Shown one piece after another: positions 18,009 to 26,407 of a DNA stretch of 64,000 nucleotides. The position numbers and the translations under genes were made by a program. The notes beneath the pieces were generated by a model that saw nothing but the letters and a program-made list of their open reading frames with translations, ran no database searches and was not told where the DNA came from. Numbering within the stretch: position 1 is the first letter of the stretch; every line of letters starts with the position of its first letter. The DNA is from an uncultured bacterium (GTDB lineage: Bacteria > Edwardsbacteria > AC1 > EtOH8), in contig CALMGM010000005.1 in assembly GCA_937863685.1 (NCBI GenBank), forward strand, positions 744,001-808,000, in the 5' to 3' direction.

Positions 18009-18521
18009 TTATCTGCCCCGGCCCGTGGTTGTGCCGCTTCCTTTTTTACCGTTGGCTCCACCCTTTGGAGTCATGTCCTCATCTTTTCCGTCCTTGTTCT
18101 GAGTGCGTGTGCGTGTTCTGGTTTGTTCCTTGGTCTGGGTGGAGTCGCAGATGCCATCACCGTCCTCGTCCCGATATCTGGTCTGTGTCATCTCGCCTTG
18201 GCCTTTATCGCCTTCTTCGGTACGAGTTTTAATCTTTTGGTCTTCGCCTTTATTCTGGGTGCGAACTTTGTTTTGTTCCTTTATCTTGGCAGAATCTCCC
18301 TCCGCCAATTTCTTTTCCGCCCTGATTCTGGTCTGGGTCATGTCTCCCTGTCCTTTTTGACCATCTTCGGTACGAACCCTCAATTGGGTCTCCTCTCCCT
18401 GATTTTTGGTTTTGATCTCATTTTTCACTTTCAGGCTGTCGCCCTCCTCGGCCAGAGCCAAAGTGGTCAAGATCAGAGTAAATGTCAAGACCGGCAGCAA
18501 AAGCATGATGGCTTTTTTCAT
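18009..18521 (-). CDS. Secreted, charged, repeat-containing protein
   Basis: A 170-residue protein with a clear signal peptide (MKKAIMLLLPVLTFTLILTTLALA) and a mature part of low complexity, dominated by K, E, Q, T, R, D and G. A unit of about 50 residues is duplicated: each copy has KNEIKTKNQGE- or QNKVRTQNKGE-like, then RTEDGQKGQGDMTQTRIR- or RTEEGDKGQGEMTQTRYR-like sequence. A single DEDGDGICD loop resembles the calcium-binding thrombospondin type 3 repeat. The tail is Gly/Lys-rich (GGANGKKGSGTTTGRGR). Function unknown. AAGGAGG stands 8 bases before the ATG. Its leader and that of mnmG diverge from the AT-rich segment 18522-18739. Confidence 0.75.
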   Translation of the reverse strand: MKKAIMLLLPVLTFTLILTTLALAEEGDSLKVKNEIKTKNQGEETQLRVRTEDGQKGQGDMTQTRIRAEKKLAEGDSAKIKEQNKVRTQNKGEDQKIKTRTEEGDKGQGEMTQTRYRDEDGDGICDSTQTKEQTRTRTRTQNKDGKDEDMTPKGGANGKKGSGTTTGRGR

Positions 18522-18632
18522 TTTATGAACCTCCTTATAAATTGCTGTTTGATAGTTCGTTCCTGTTTTGTTATATTACATTAGAGTTGTCCATTATTAA
18601 TTAGGTTCCCAAGCATAATTATAACATTAATA

Positions 18633-18661
18633 TTGATATTAGACAATCAATATGTTATCAT
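18633..18661 (+). promoter_or_regulatory. Putative sigma-70 promoter of mnmG
   Basis: TTGATA (18633-18638), a 17-bp spacer and TATCAT (18656-18661), about 80 bases upstream of the mnmG ATG. This 218-bp intergenic stretch contains no DnaA box that I could find. Confidence 0.5.
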
Positions 18662-18739
18662 GGTTTGGGTGCAGGCGAGATATTTTTTGATTATTTCTAA
18701 CAAATTGCAATTCAATGCCTTATAAATATTATTTTTTCT

Positions 18740-20665
18740 ATGAACAAAACATTTGATATTATAATCATTGGCGGCGGCCATGCCGGTATAGAGGCATCTG
18801 TAGTTTGTACCGGCATGGGACTGAATACTGCTCTATTCAGCATCAACCTAGACCGTACCGGCTGGATGTCTTGCAACCCGTCCATCGGCGGACTGGCTAA
18901 AAGCCAACTGGTAAAGGAGATTGATGCTCTGGGCGGCGCCATGGCCCGGCTGGCCGATTTGTCGGGGATACAGTTCCGGATGCTGAACAAAGGCAAGGGG
19001 CCGGCGGTCTGGTCTCTCCGGGCTCAATGTGACCGCCAGTTATATTCGACTGAAGCCAAGCGTCTTCTGGAAAATCTGCCGAATCTGGAATTACGGCAGG
19101 CCCTGGTTGATGATATTATATTAGAAGAGCGGTTCGGTAAAAAGCATGTGACCGGCGTGCGGACCGAAAGCGGACAGGAATTTTTTGCCAAGGCCGTGAT
19201 CGTGGCCACCGGTACTTTTCTTAACGGTCTAATCCACATCGGAGACCGGTCTTTTCCGGCCGGCCGGGCCGGGGAATTCCCGGCTCAAAAATTATCAATT
19301 TCTCTTAAAATATCCGGGCTGGAAATGGGCCGGCTTAAGACCGGAACACCGGCCAGGGTTAATTCTCAAAGCGTGGATTTTTCGGCAATATCCGAACAGC
19401 CCGGCGACTCCGACCCGCTTCCTTTCTCTCAGCAGACCGATCTTTATGCGGTCATCAATCCGCGCACAAATCAGAAAAGAAGGATCTGGCCAACGCTTCC
19501 CCAGCTTCCCTGCTACCTTACCTACACCAATCCGGCAACCCACCAGATCATCCGGGATAATCTTTCACGCTCGGCTCTTTATTCCGGCCGGATAACAGGC
19601 ATCGGCCCCAGATATTGCCCCTCTATCGAGGACAAGGTGGTTCGTTTCTCCGAGCGTGAGGGACATCAGGTTTTTATCGAGCCTGAGGGTCTCAATACCA
19701 ACGAGCTTTATCTCAACGGCATCTCCTCATCACTGCCCGAAGAGGTCCAGGAGGAGATGATCCATTCCATAAAAGGCCTGGAGAATGCTAAAATAACCCG
19801 GCCGGGCTACGCCATAGAATATGATTTTGTTTTTCCCACACAATTGTTTTCCACCCTTGAGACCAAACAGATATCCGGGCTGTACCTCGCCGGGCAAATC
19901 AACGGCACTTCGGGATATGAGGAGGCCGCGGCCCAAGGGCTGATGGCCGGTGTCAATGCCGCTCAAAAGATTTTGGGAAACGATCCCTTCATTCTGCGAA
20001 GGGACCAGGCTTATATCGGTGTTTTGATAGATGACCTGGTCACCAAGGGAACAGAGGAACCATACCGGATGTTCACCTCCCGGGCTGAGTACCGGCTGTT
20101 GCTGCGCCAGGACAACGCCGATCAGAGGCTGCTGTCTTACGGCTATGGCCTGGGCCTTATCGCCGAGGATAGATGGGCCGATTTCCAAAGAACCCAAAGC
20201 CGGGTGGAGGCCGAGGTTCAGCGCCTTCGCTTGGAAAAAGCCCTGCCGTCGGATGCCAATGATATCCTCAAAAGTCTGGGAACCTCGCCCATTAGCCAGC
20301 CAGTCAGTCTGGCTGAATTATTGAAACGCCCCGAGGTAACCTATGATGATCTATTGCCACTGGACCAGTATCGTCCCGACTACGACCGGACGGTCTTTGA
20401 AAAGGTGGAGCTGGAGCTTAAATATGGCGGATATGCCAAACGCCAGCAGGAAGAGGCCTTGAAGATGAGAGGGCTGGAAAACACGGTGCTTTCAAACGAA
20501 TTTGATTACACTTTGGTCTATGGCCTTTCCAACGAAGCCCGCCAGAAACTGCAGAAGCTTAAACCTCTCAGCCTGGGGCAAGCATCAAGGATTTCCGGTG
20601 TTTCACCGGCCGATATTGGCATGCTGATGATCCATCTGAAAAAAACAAAAAAGGTCTACGGTTAA
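18740..20665 (+). CDS. mnmG: tRNA uridine-5-carboxymethylaminomethyl modification enzyme MnmG (GidA)
   Basis: FAD enzyme that, with MnmE, installs cmnm5U at the wobble position of certain tRNAs. The 641-residue protein has the Rossmann FAD motif [13 protein letters not shown] at residues 7-19, GidA signatures [20 protein letters not shown] and [15 protein letters not shown], the second motif [19 protein letters not shown], and the helical C-terminal MnmE/tRNA-binding domain. Full length. No Shine-Dalgarno sequence is visible before the ATG; the leader is AT-rich. mnmG is classically near the chromosomal origin, in line with the rest of the window. Confidence 0.97.
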   Translation: MNKTFDIIIIGGGHAGIEASVVCTGMGLNTALFSINLDRTGWMSCNPSIGGLAKSQLVKEIDALGGAMARLADLSGIQFRMLNKGKGPAVWSLRAQCDRQLYSTEAKRLLENLPNLELRQALVDDIILEERFGKKHVTGVRTESGQEFFAKAVIVATGTFLNGLIHIGDRSFPAGRAGEFPAQKLSISLKISGLEMGRLKTGTPARVNSQSVDFSAISEQPGDSDPLPFSQQTDLYAVINPRTNQKRRIWPTLPQLPCYLTYTNPATHQIIRDNLSRSALYSGRITGIGPRYCPSIEDKVVRFSEREGHQVFIEPEGLNTNELYLNGISSSLPEEVQEEMIHSIKGLENAKITRPGYAIEYDFVFPTQLFSTLETKQISGLYLAGQINGTSGYEEAAAQGLMAGVNAAQKILGNDPFILRRDQAYIGVLIDDLVTKGTEEPYRMFTSRAEYRLLLRQDNADQRLLSYGYGLGLIAEDRWADFQRTQSRVEAEVQRLRLEKALPSDANDILKSLGTSPISQPVSLAELLKRPEVTYDDLLPLDQYRPDYDRTVFEKVELELKYGGYAKRQQEEALKMRGLENTVLSNEFDYTLVYGLSNEARQKLQKLKPLSLGQASRISGVSPADIGMLMIHLKKTKKVYG

Positions 20666-20672
20666 TTTAATC

Positions 20673-20701
20673 TTGATATCTTTTATATTTTCCTGTAATA
20701 T
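20673..20701 (+). promoter_or_regulatory. Putative sigma-70 promoter of the OmpA-FecR gene
   Basis: TTGATA (20673-20678), 17-bp spacer, TAATAT (20696-20701), 40 bases before the ATG at 20741, which also has AGGAGG 8 bases upstream. Confidence 0.5.
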
Positions 20702-20740
20702 AGGTATATTCGTTTAAGTAATAATTAGGAGGCTTCTATT

Positions 20741-22708
20741 ATGAAAAAAATATTCGTGTCGGCGCTAATTCTGCTTTTTTTCTGCCAAGCTCAGGGCCAG
20801 ATTATCAAATTTGAATTCTCCAGCATTCAGTTCCGCACAGGAAGGGCCGGTATAGATCCCAGAACCTACCCGGCTTTGGATTCTCTGGCGACGTTCTTAA
20901 AGAATTCCGGGGTCAAGATAGAAATTGCTGGGCACACCGATAATGTCGGCGGCTCCAGGGCCAACCAGCGTCTTTCTCAGCAGCGGGCCGAGGCCGTCAG
21001 GCGGTATCTGATATCCCGCCATCGCATTCCGGCCTCCTTATTGATTGCCAAAGGTTACGGAGATCTATTCCCGCTGGTTCCCAATCTGACCGCCGAATAC
21101 CGGGCCAAAAACCGCCGGGTGGAGATCACCATTCTTTCCAAGATCAGAACGGCCCGACTGTCATATATCCAGGGAAGTGTTTTCACCCGCAAGCAGGGTG
21201 TCAGCAGCTGGCAACCGGCGATACTGAATCAGGTGCTCACCATTCAGGACGAGGTGGTGACCGATTCCTTTAGCCGGGCCGAGATCACCTTTGACAATGG
21301 CACCAAGACCAAGGTGCTTCCAAGGTCTGACATTGTAATCATTAAACAGGCCTGGGACGAAAAGGAGGGAACCGGAGATACCGAGCTTAAACTTATAATG
21401 GGGCGCACCCTTTCCAAAGTGGCAAAGTTGAGAAACACTACGGAACGCTTTTCGGTGGCTACCCCCACTGCAGTAGCCGGCATCCGAGGCACGGAATTCA
21501 TTGTGGAACAAAGACCAGACAAAACAGCATTGCTTTCGGTCTGGGAAAACAATGTATCCTGGCAGGGGCAATTAGCTGGTTCCCTGGAAACGGATGTTCC
21601 CTCGGGCAAGGGGTGTCGTTGCCGCTACGGACAACAGCCGGAACCCCAGGTGGATCTACCAGCCCCGCCGTTCCCCAAATCACCAGCGGCCAATGATACT
21701 TTCTTTTATAACCCGGACCGGACCCGTCCCATTACTTACCGTTGGAGCAGTCCGGCTGATATTAAGGCTCACCTCCTGGTCTGGCAAGATGTTGATCAGA
21801 ACGAGGTCCTGGCTGACGCTGTTGTGTTGACCGACAGCTTTATAATGACCCCGCCCAAGACCGATAAAGTTTACTGGTCCCTGACGGCGATAGATTCTAT
21901 TGGATTTGAGGGGCAGCCCTGGCCCAGCCGGGTGCTTAACCTGTCTCGCAAACTTGATAATCCCAAGTTGGATATATTAAGCCCCAAACCGGAACAAAAG
22001 ATCAACAGCAACATGGCCATGGTTACCGGGCTTACTGATTCTAGGGCGGTAATAACCGTTAACGGCCAGACGGCCATCACCACACCGGACGGAAGTTTTG
22101 CCCAGCAGGTAAAGCTGACTCCGGGGATAAACAACCTCATGATCACCTCCATCGACCGGGCTGGAAATACCACCTCGGCAGCTTTCGGCGTGGTGTCATC
22201 GCCACTCAAGCGTTATGAATTGCAGCCGTTCGGAGCCGGCATAAAGCTGCTGGGAGGCGATTATGACGACAGCGACATCGGATTCATGGGCGGCCTGAAG
22301 GCGAGTTTTGCCATCAGCGATCATTACACCATTGGAATCATGGGAGCCATTGCCCAGATCGGAGCCACCAATGTCGGAACACCCGCTCCCGGTTATTTGA
22401 CCGACCTCGTCATAGCCGGAACCTGGGGAAAATATACCTTTGTTCCCGGAGCAGTGATCACCCCATACATGATGGCCGAAGCCGGAGCAATAATGTGGAA
22501 AAACCAATATTACGACGCCACCCTTTATGAATCCAACAGCCCGTTCCTGGCGGTAGGCCCCGGTGTGCGCTTTATTTTGAATCCCCTCATCAGCCTGCAG
22601 GCGGAGGGGAAGGGCGGGTTCATGGCCAACCGCGATCCCAATTCCGGCCCGCTGGATGCCAATAATCTGTTTCTCTCCGGCTCCCTGGGCATTGGCGTTG
22701 GTTTTTAA
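20741..22708 (+). CDS. OmpA-like / FecR / C-terminal beta-barrel envelope protein
   Basis: A 655-residue exported protein with an unusual domain order. After the signal peptide comes an OmpA C-terminal peptidoglycan-binding domain (about 23-130; GHTDNVGGSRANQRLSQQRAEAV). A FecR domain follows (about 140-270; DGxxTKVLPRSD-like strand and the VAGIRGTEFIVE signature). Then come Ig/Fn3-like segments (about 300-490; a VTGLTDSRAVITVNG glucodextranase-B-like motif) and a C-terminal eight-strand-like barrel ending GSLGIGVGF. OmpA-like domains usually follow a barrel; here one precedes it. It may link peptidoglycan to the outer membrane. Bidirectional terminator downstream. Confidence 0.85.
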   Translation: MKKIFVSALILLFFCQAQGQIIKFEFSSIQFRTGRAGIDPRTYPALDSLATFLKNSGVKIEIAGHTDNVGGSRANQRLSQQRAEAVRRYLISRHRIPASLLIAKGYGDLFPLVPNLTAEYRAKNRRVEITILSKIRTARLSYIQGSVFTRKQGVSSWQPAILNQVLTIQDEVVTDSFSRAEITFDNGTKTKVLPRSDIVIIKQAWDEKEGTGDTELKLIMGRTLSKVAKLRNTTERFSVATPTAVAGIRGTEFIVEQRPDKTALLSVWENNVSWQGQLAGSLETDVPSGKGCRCRYGQQPEPQVDLPAPPFPKSPAANDTFFYNPDRTRPITYRWSSPADIKAHLLVWQDVDQNEVLADAVVLTDSFIMTPPKTDKVYWSLTAIDSIGFEGQPWPSRVLNLSRKLDNPKLDILSPKPEQKINSNMAMVTGLTDSRAVITVNGQTAITTPDGSFAQQVKLTPGINNLMITSIDRAGNTTSAAFGVVSSPLKRYELQPFGAGIKLLGGDYDDSDIGFMGGLKASFAISDHYTIGIMGAIAQIGATNVGTPAPGYLTDLVIAGTWGKYTFVPGAVITPYMMAEAGAIMWKNQYYDATLYESNSPFLAVGPGVRFILNPLISLQAEGKGGFMANRDPNSGPLDANNLFLSGSLGIGVGF

Positions 22709-22735
22709 AATAACCTCCCGGTGTCAACAATGATT

Positions 22736-22763
22736 AAAGGGCCTTCCTCAGGAAGGCCCTTTT
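22736..22763. terminator. Bidirectional terminator between convergent genes
   Basis: A perfect 13-bp stem (22736-22748 with 22750-22762) with A and T runs on both sides, between the plus gene ending 22708 and the minus gene ending 22775. Confidence 0.85.
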
Positions 22764-22774
22764 AAATAATAACA

Positions 22775-23461
22775 TCAAACATTTGGATCGTTCAGTGTCT
22801 TCTTTCGGTACCGGAGCCATCCGGTCAGTAACCCCAGGAAGTAGAGCAGCAGGGCCAGAAAGGAAGAGAGCACGATCAGCAGGTATTTATCCCTAGGGTT
22901 GGTTTGCCCGGTGTTGTTATCATAACCCTTTTCCTTGACGGTCACATATATCAAGGCCTGGGTGCTGTCCTGCTGGGCAGAGCTCCTTAGCTGGCTCTCT
23001 AGGGATTCTATCTGTTGGGTCAGCAGTTTGACAATCTCCGCTTCCGGTTTTTCTGAGGCGATCACTCTCTCCAGATATTTTCTGAAGACATCTATCTTCT
23101 GCCGGAGATTCTCCGGATCGTAATAATTTTGATACTCGCTGTAGCTTTTGGATTGGACATCGCCCAGTTCGGAGAAAGATCCCATAAGCGTCAAGGCTTT
23201 CTCCTTGGTGATCTGAAGGTTCAAGTTAATGGAACGCTTTTGGGTCTGATTATTGGCATATTCGTTGAAGTTCTTGACCACGGGATTGAATTCGGCATTG
23301 ATCCTGTCGATCTTTTGGGCAATACCCTTCATGTTCCCGACCTCTATGACGATGTTACCGTTCCCCGCGCCTCCGGCCGGACCAATCCTGGCGGCAACAC
23401 TTTCGGCGGCAGCCATTCCCCATATCAGCAAAGCAAACAAGCATAAAATATTCTTTGCCAT
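22775..23461 (-). CDS. DUF4349-like membrane-anchored protein
   Basis: A 228-residue protein: signal peptide, a helical coiled-coil-like middle (about 55-165) and a C-terminal membrane helix (LLIVLSSFLALLLYFLGLLTGW) with a basic tail. The pattern of a LNLQITKEKALTLMGSFSELGDVQSKS strand-helix unit, long paired helices and an IYVTVKEK strand before the anchor resembles DUF4349 proteins. The usual function of that family is unknown. AAGGAG lies 7 bases before the ATG. Confidence 0.65.
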   Translation of the reverse strand: MAKNILCLFALLIWGMAAAESVAARIGPAGGAGNGNIVIEVGNMKGIAQKIDRINAEFNPVVKNFNEYANNQTQKRSINLNLQITKEKALTLMGSFSELGDVQSKSYSEYQNYYDPENLRQKIDVFRKYLERVIASEKPEAEIVKLLTQQIESLESQLRSSAQQDSTQALIYVTVKEKGYDNNTGQTNPRDKYLLIVLSSFLALLLYFLGLLTGWLRYRKKTLNDPNV

Positions 23462-23553
23462 TTTTTCTCTCCTTAAAATATTTTGTGCTCCAGATATAAG
23501 ACATCATATATACCAGTATAATACCGGAGATATTCCCGGTCAAGATAATAATT

Positions 23554-24423
23554 TTAGGTTTCGGCCAGCACTACGCCTCCGATCAGGGTCAATCCGCCGA
23601 CGACCAGCCCGGCGGTTAGTTTTTCCCCCAAAAGCAATATACTCGACAGCACCGTTACCAATGGAATCAGGTAGATCACCACCCCCAGCCGGGCGGCCTC
23701 GGTGTGTTTTAAGGCCCATGACCAAACCAGAAAGCCGAATATGGTGCACGCCAAGGTCAGGAAGGCCAGCGCCGCCCAAGCTGTTGCCGGCAATAGCAAC
23801 ATGTTTTTGGGCAGGAAGAAAACCAGCGGCAGGCTGCCCCATAATATGGCCGACATGGTGACCAGATTGGAGTCCTCCCGGCCCACCAAAGGCTTTCCCA
23901 CGATGGTGTATATCGCCCAGGATAAGGGAGCCCCTAAAGTGATCAGCACTCCCCACAGATAGTTGAAGTTGATGGGGTCGTTGGTCCCCCAACGCACCAC
24001 CGCAAACAGGCCGCCGAAGGAAACGATTATCCCTAACAGTTTTCTGGCGGTGATTTTTTCCCGCAAGGCCAGCTTGGAGGCGATCAGGGTGAAGATGGGA
24101 GAGAGGCCGACCATCAGGCTGGCGGTTCCGGCTGCTATTTTGGTCTCGCCGAAGTTGAGGGCCAGGTTATATCCCAGGACGCCGGTAATTCCGTATAGCG
24201 AGATACCCCGCCACTCTTTGCCCCAGACCGTCAGCATCCTTTTGGGGCCATAGAAGACCAGCATTACTGCCAAGACTATCGCCCCCGCCGGAACATACCG
24301 CAGAGCGGTAAGTCCCATGGCCGAAAACTTCTGAACCTCCAGAAGATACTTGATGGCCACAAAAGCAATACCCCAGGAGAGCACCACCAAAAGCATCAAG
24401 AAAAGCAGTAATATTTTTTTCAT
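23554..24423 (-). CDS. EamA/DMT-superfamily transporter (copy 1)
   Basis: A 289-residue inner-membrane protein with ten predicted helices arranged as two EamA repeats. Typical elements are visible: LSWGIAFVAIKYLLE in the first helix, GVLGYNLALNFGETKIAAGTASLMVGLSPIF in the first repeat and a second-repeat counterpart ending PLVTVLSSILLLGEKLTAGLVVGG. Substrate unknown (drug/metabolite exporter superfamily). It lies 12 bp after the second EamA gene in the same direction; the two are likely cotranscribed. Confidence 0.9.
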   Translation of the reverse strand: MKKILLLFLMLLVVLSWGIAFVAIKYLLEVQKFSAMGLTALRYVPAGAIVLAVMLVFYGPKRMLTVWGKEWRGISLYGITGVLGYNLALNFGETKIAAGTASLMVGLSPIFTLIASKLALREKITARKLLGIIVSFGGLFAVVRWGTNDPINFNYLWGVLITLGAPLSWAIYTIVGKPLVGREDSNLVTMSAILWGSLPLVFFLPKNMLLLPATAWAALAFLTLACTIFGFLVWSWALKHTEAARLGVVIYLIPLVTVLSSILLLGEKLTAGLVVGGLTLIGGVVLAET

Positions 24424-24435
24424 ATATTTCCCGGA

Positions 24436-25287
24436 TTATTTTCCCAGTTCGGCGGTGAGCGTTCCCGCCAGAATCATGCCCGCCCCCAGCCATCCGGCCA
24501 TCGGCAGCCTCTCGCCGAAAAGCACAAAGGCAAAACCGGCCGCAAACAGGGGCTCCATGGTATAGATGATGGCGGCCCTGGTGGCGGTGGTCCTTCTCTG
24601 CCAGTAGAACTGGATGACCAGCGCCCCGGCGGTGGCCAGCAGGCTGGTGACGGCCAGGTCCAGCGGGAGGCTTTGTGACCATTGCCAATGCGGTTTTTCC
24701 AAAAGACCGACGAAGATGGTCGAAAGAACAATGGTGGTTAATATTTGGACCATGATCATGTCCAGAGGCTGGTGTTTTTGGGTGAACTTCTGCACTAGCA
24801 CCACCTCCACTGCAAAGCTGACGGCGCAGAGGACGGTCAGCAAGTCTCCCTTGTTGAAACCGCCGGTCTCGGGACGGGAGAGGAAGTACAACCCCGCGGC
24901 AGCCAGGATCACCCCCAGTATCTGCCAACCATCACTTTTGGTTTTCAACATCACTATCGAGAGAGAGGGCACCATTATCACACACATTCCGGTGATAAAT
25001 GCCGATCGAGTGGCGGTGGTGTGAACTAACCCCGCAGTCTGGAAGGCAAATCCGGCGAATAAAAATATCCCTATCAGCATTCCATCACGCCAGCCCTCCC
25101 GGGAAAGTTTTTTCAAACCCTTATAGCAGAACGGCAGCAGCACCAGCCCGGCCAGCAGAAACCGCACCCCCAAAAAGATCAAGGGGGAGGTGTACAGCAT
25201 GGCATCCTTGACCGCCACAAAGGTGACGCCCCAAAAGAAGGTTGCCAGAAGCAGCCACATATCGGCTTTTAGGTGCTGGTCTTGCAT
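24436..25287 (-). CDS. EamA/DMT-superfamily transporter (copy 2)
   Basis: A 283-residue ten-helix transporter with two EamA repeats (LLLATFFWGVTFVAVKDAML; TMEPLFAAGFAFVLFGERLPMAGWLGAG). It is the upstream member of a tandem pair with 23554-24423 but the two differ clearly in sequence, so the duplication is old or they were recruited separately. No good Shine-Dalgarno is seen; TATAAT stands about 9 bases before the ATG, so the mRNA may have a very short leader. Confidence 0.9.
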   Translation of the reverse strand: MQDQHLKADMWLLLATFFWGVTFVAVKDAMLYTSPLIFLGVRFLLAGLVLLPFCYKGLKKLSREGWRDGMLIGIFLFAGFAFQTAGLVHTTATRSAFITGMCVIMVPSLSIVMLKTKSDGWQILGVILAAAGLYFLSRPETGGFNKGDLLTVLCAVSFAVEVVLVQKFTQKHQPLDMIMVQILTTIVLSTIFVGLLEKPHWQWSQSLPLDLAVTSLLATAGALVIQFYWQRRTTATRAAIIYTMEPLFAAGFAFVLFGERLPMAGWLGAGMILAGTLTAELGK

Positions 25288-25335
25288 AGCATGGCAATTA
25301 TACCATAAAAGGCTGGGTTAAAAGCAAATTTTAAA

Positions 25336-25406
25336 GGGTGCATGGCCAAAACATGCACCCCGAGATAAAACATCACAACCCTTTGCGGCTTAATTAATCA
25401 AGCCGC
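25336..25406 (-). terminator. Two hairpins downstream of the zinc-ribbon-like gene
   Basis: Read on the minus strand, a 7-bp hairpin (25385-25391 with 25400-25406) is followed by a perfect 9-bp hairpin (25336-25344 with 25352-25360) and then CTTTAAAATTTG. They lie between the stop of the 25437-26042 gene and the EamA start; the second is the better terminator. Confidence 0.6.
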
Positions 25407-25436
25407 GACGAAAGCAATTTTATCTGTTCCGATCGT

Positions 25437-26042
25437 TTACATCGCATACTGAACTTTATTTATGAATCCTTTATTTCGCATTATCCTTTGTGTCTTCTCC
25501 AATCGTTGTTTAATATTCCCAACCATATTTGTCATGTAATCAATTTTTGAATCCCGCACGTTCAATTTTTTAAGGACATAATCCATATTCTGGTAATTGA
25601 AATAATCCTTAAGGTAATCGGCCATATTGCTGCTTGTGGCCATCCTGTCGAAGAGTTTGTAACCTGGCTCCCGCTTTCCTTGACTGGTCAGACGATTCCA
25701 GATCTCCCGTTTGGTTTTTCCTTTATAGCAATACAGCGTCCACTGCTCGAGATACATCTCATGGGCCAGTGCTAAAATACTCTTTTGGGCCTTGTGCAGT
25801 TGGGCTTCCAAAATAACCATATCGCTGAAGATATTTCTCGGCACCCAGAAATATGCCTCGGCGGGGCCATTTTCGGTTTCCTTTAAAAAATTGTCCAACT
25901 GGTAGCCCTGTTTGCAGCGATTGCAGCTCATCTCCCAGTACTCTTCAAACAGTCCGTTGCGGTCATGAAATTTTTTTACGGTGAAAAAGCTCTGGCCGCA
26001 GGGACATTGGTGTTTCTGTTCAGATATACTGTTGTTATACAT
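25437..26042 (-). CDS. Hypothetical protein with N-terminal zinc-ribbon-like cysteines
   Basis: A 201-residue protein of no recognised family. The N-terminus has CPCGQSFF and, 26 residues later, CNRCKQGY, a plausible four-cysteine zinc ribbon. The rest is predicted helical and basic, with a coiled-coil-like end (MTNMVGNIKQRLEKTQRIMRNK). The sequence KGKTKREIWNRLTSQGKREPGYKLFDRM resembles a helix-turn-helix arrangement. A nucleic-acid-binding role is a guess. AAAGG lies 6 bases before the ATG. It is flanked by AT-rich DNA on the upstream side (26043-26407). Confidence 0.65.
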   Translation of the reverse strand: MYNNSISEQKHQCPCGQSFFTVKKFHDRNGLFEEYWEMSCNRCKQGYQLDNFLKETENGPAEAYFWVPRNIFSDMVILEAQLHKAQKSILALAHEMYLEQWTLYCYKGKTKREIWNRLTSQGKREPGYKLFDRMATSSNMADYLKDYFNYQNMDYVLKKLNVRDSKIDYMTNMVGNIKQRLEKTQRIMRNKGFINKVQYAM

Positions 26043-26407
26043 TTTTAGCCTTTCAAATTTTTATCTTTATTGCTATATAATGAATATCGTTGAATATATG
26101 AATATTTCATGCCATTATTTATGCAAATTATTGTAATATATAACTCGTTGGATTATAAAGCTTAATAACTATATTTTTTATTAAGGTTAAGACCGTCAAT
26201 AAAAAATAAATGAGATGCTAATAAACGTTAGCATCTCATTTAACATGCTCAACATATGTTCTTTTATATCATTATGTTATGATATATAATTTCTGATACT
26301 TATTTATATCACCTATAACATTTTTTTGCAAATAAATTTTATAAAGTCATGCTAAACAGCTTTATACAAACATGTCATTGGTTTACAAATGTATATTATA
26401 AGGGTTG
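26043..26407. other. AT-rich intergenic stretch
   Basis: 365 bp of very AT-rich DNA between the sigma-54 activator gene and the unknown gene downstream. It holds the terminator at 26208-26241 and probably the promoter of the downstream gene. No ORF with a ribosome site was seen. Confidence 0.7.
26208..26241 (-). terminator. Terminator of the sigma-54 activator gene
   Basis: A perfect 14-bp stem (26208-26221 with 26228-26241), 6-base loop, followed on the minus strand by TTTATTTTTTATTG. A textbook intrinsic terminator, though 170 bp past the stop codon. Confidence 0.8.

Noticed and set aside
18522-18739. Replication origin next to mnmG (as in E. coli)
   Set aside because: The gap is AT-rich and divergent, but I found no TTATCCACA-type box there, while three perfect boxes lie before dnaA.
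24167-24928. 253-codon minus-strand ORF across both EamA genes
   Set aside because: It is in another frame of the transporter genes and shows compositional bias (H, R, G) typical of shadow translation.
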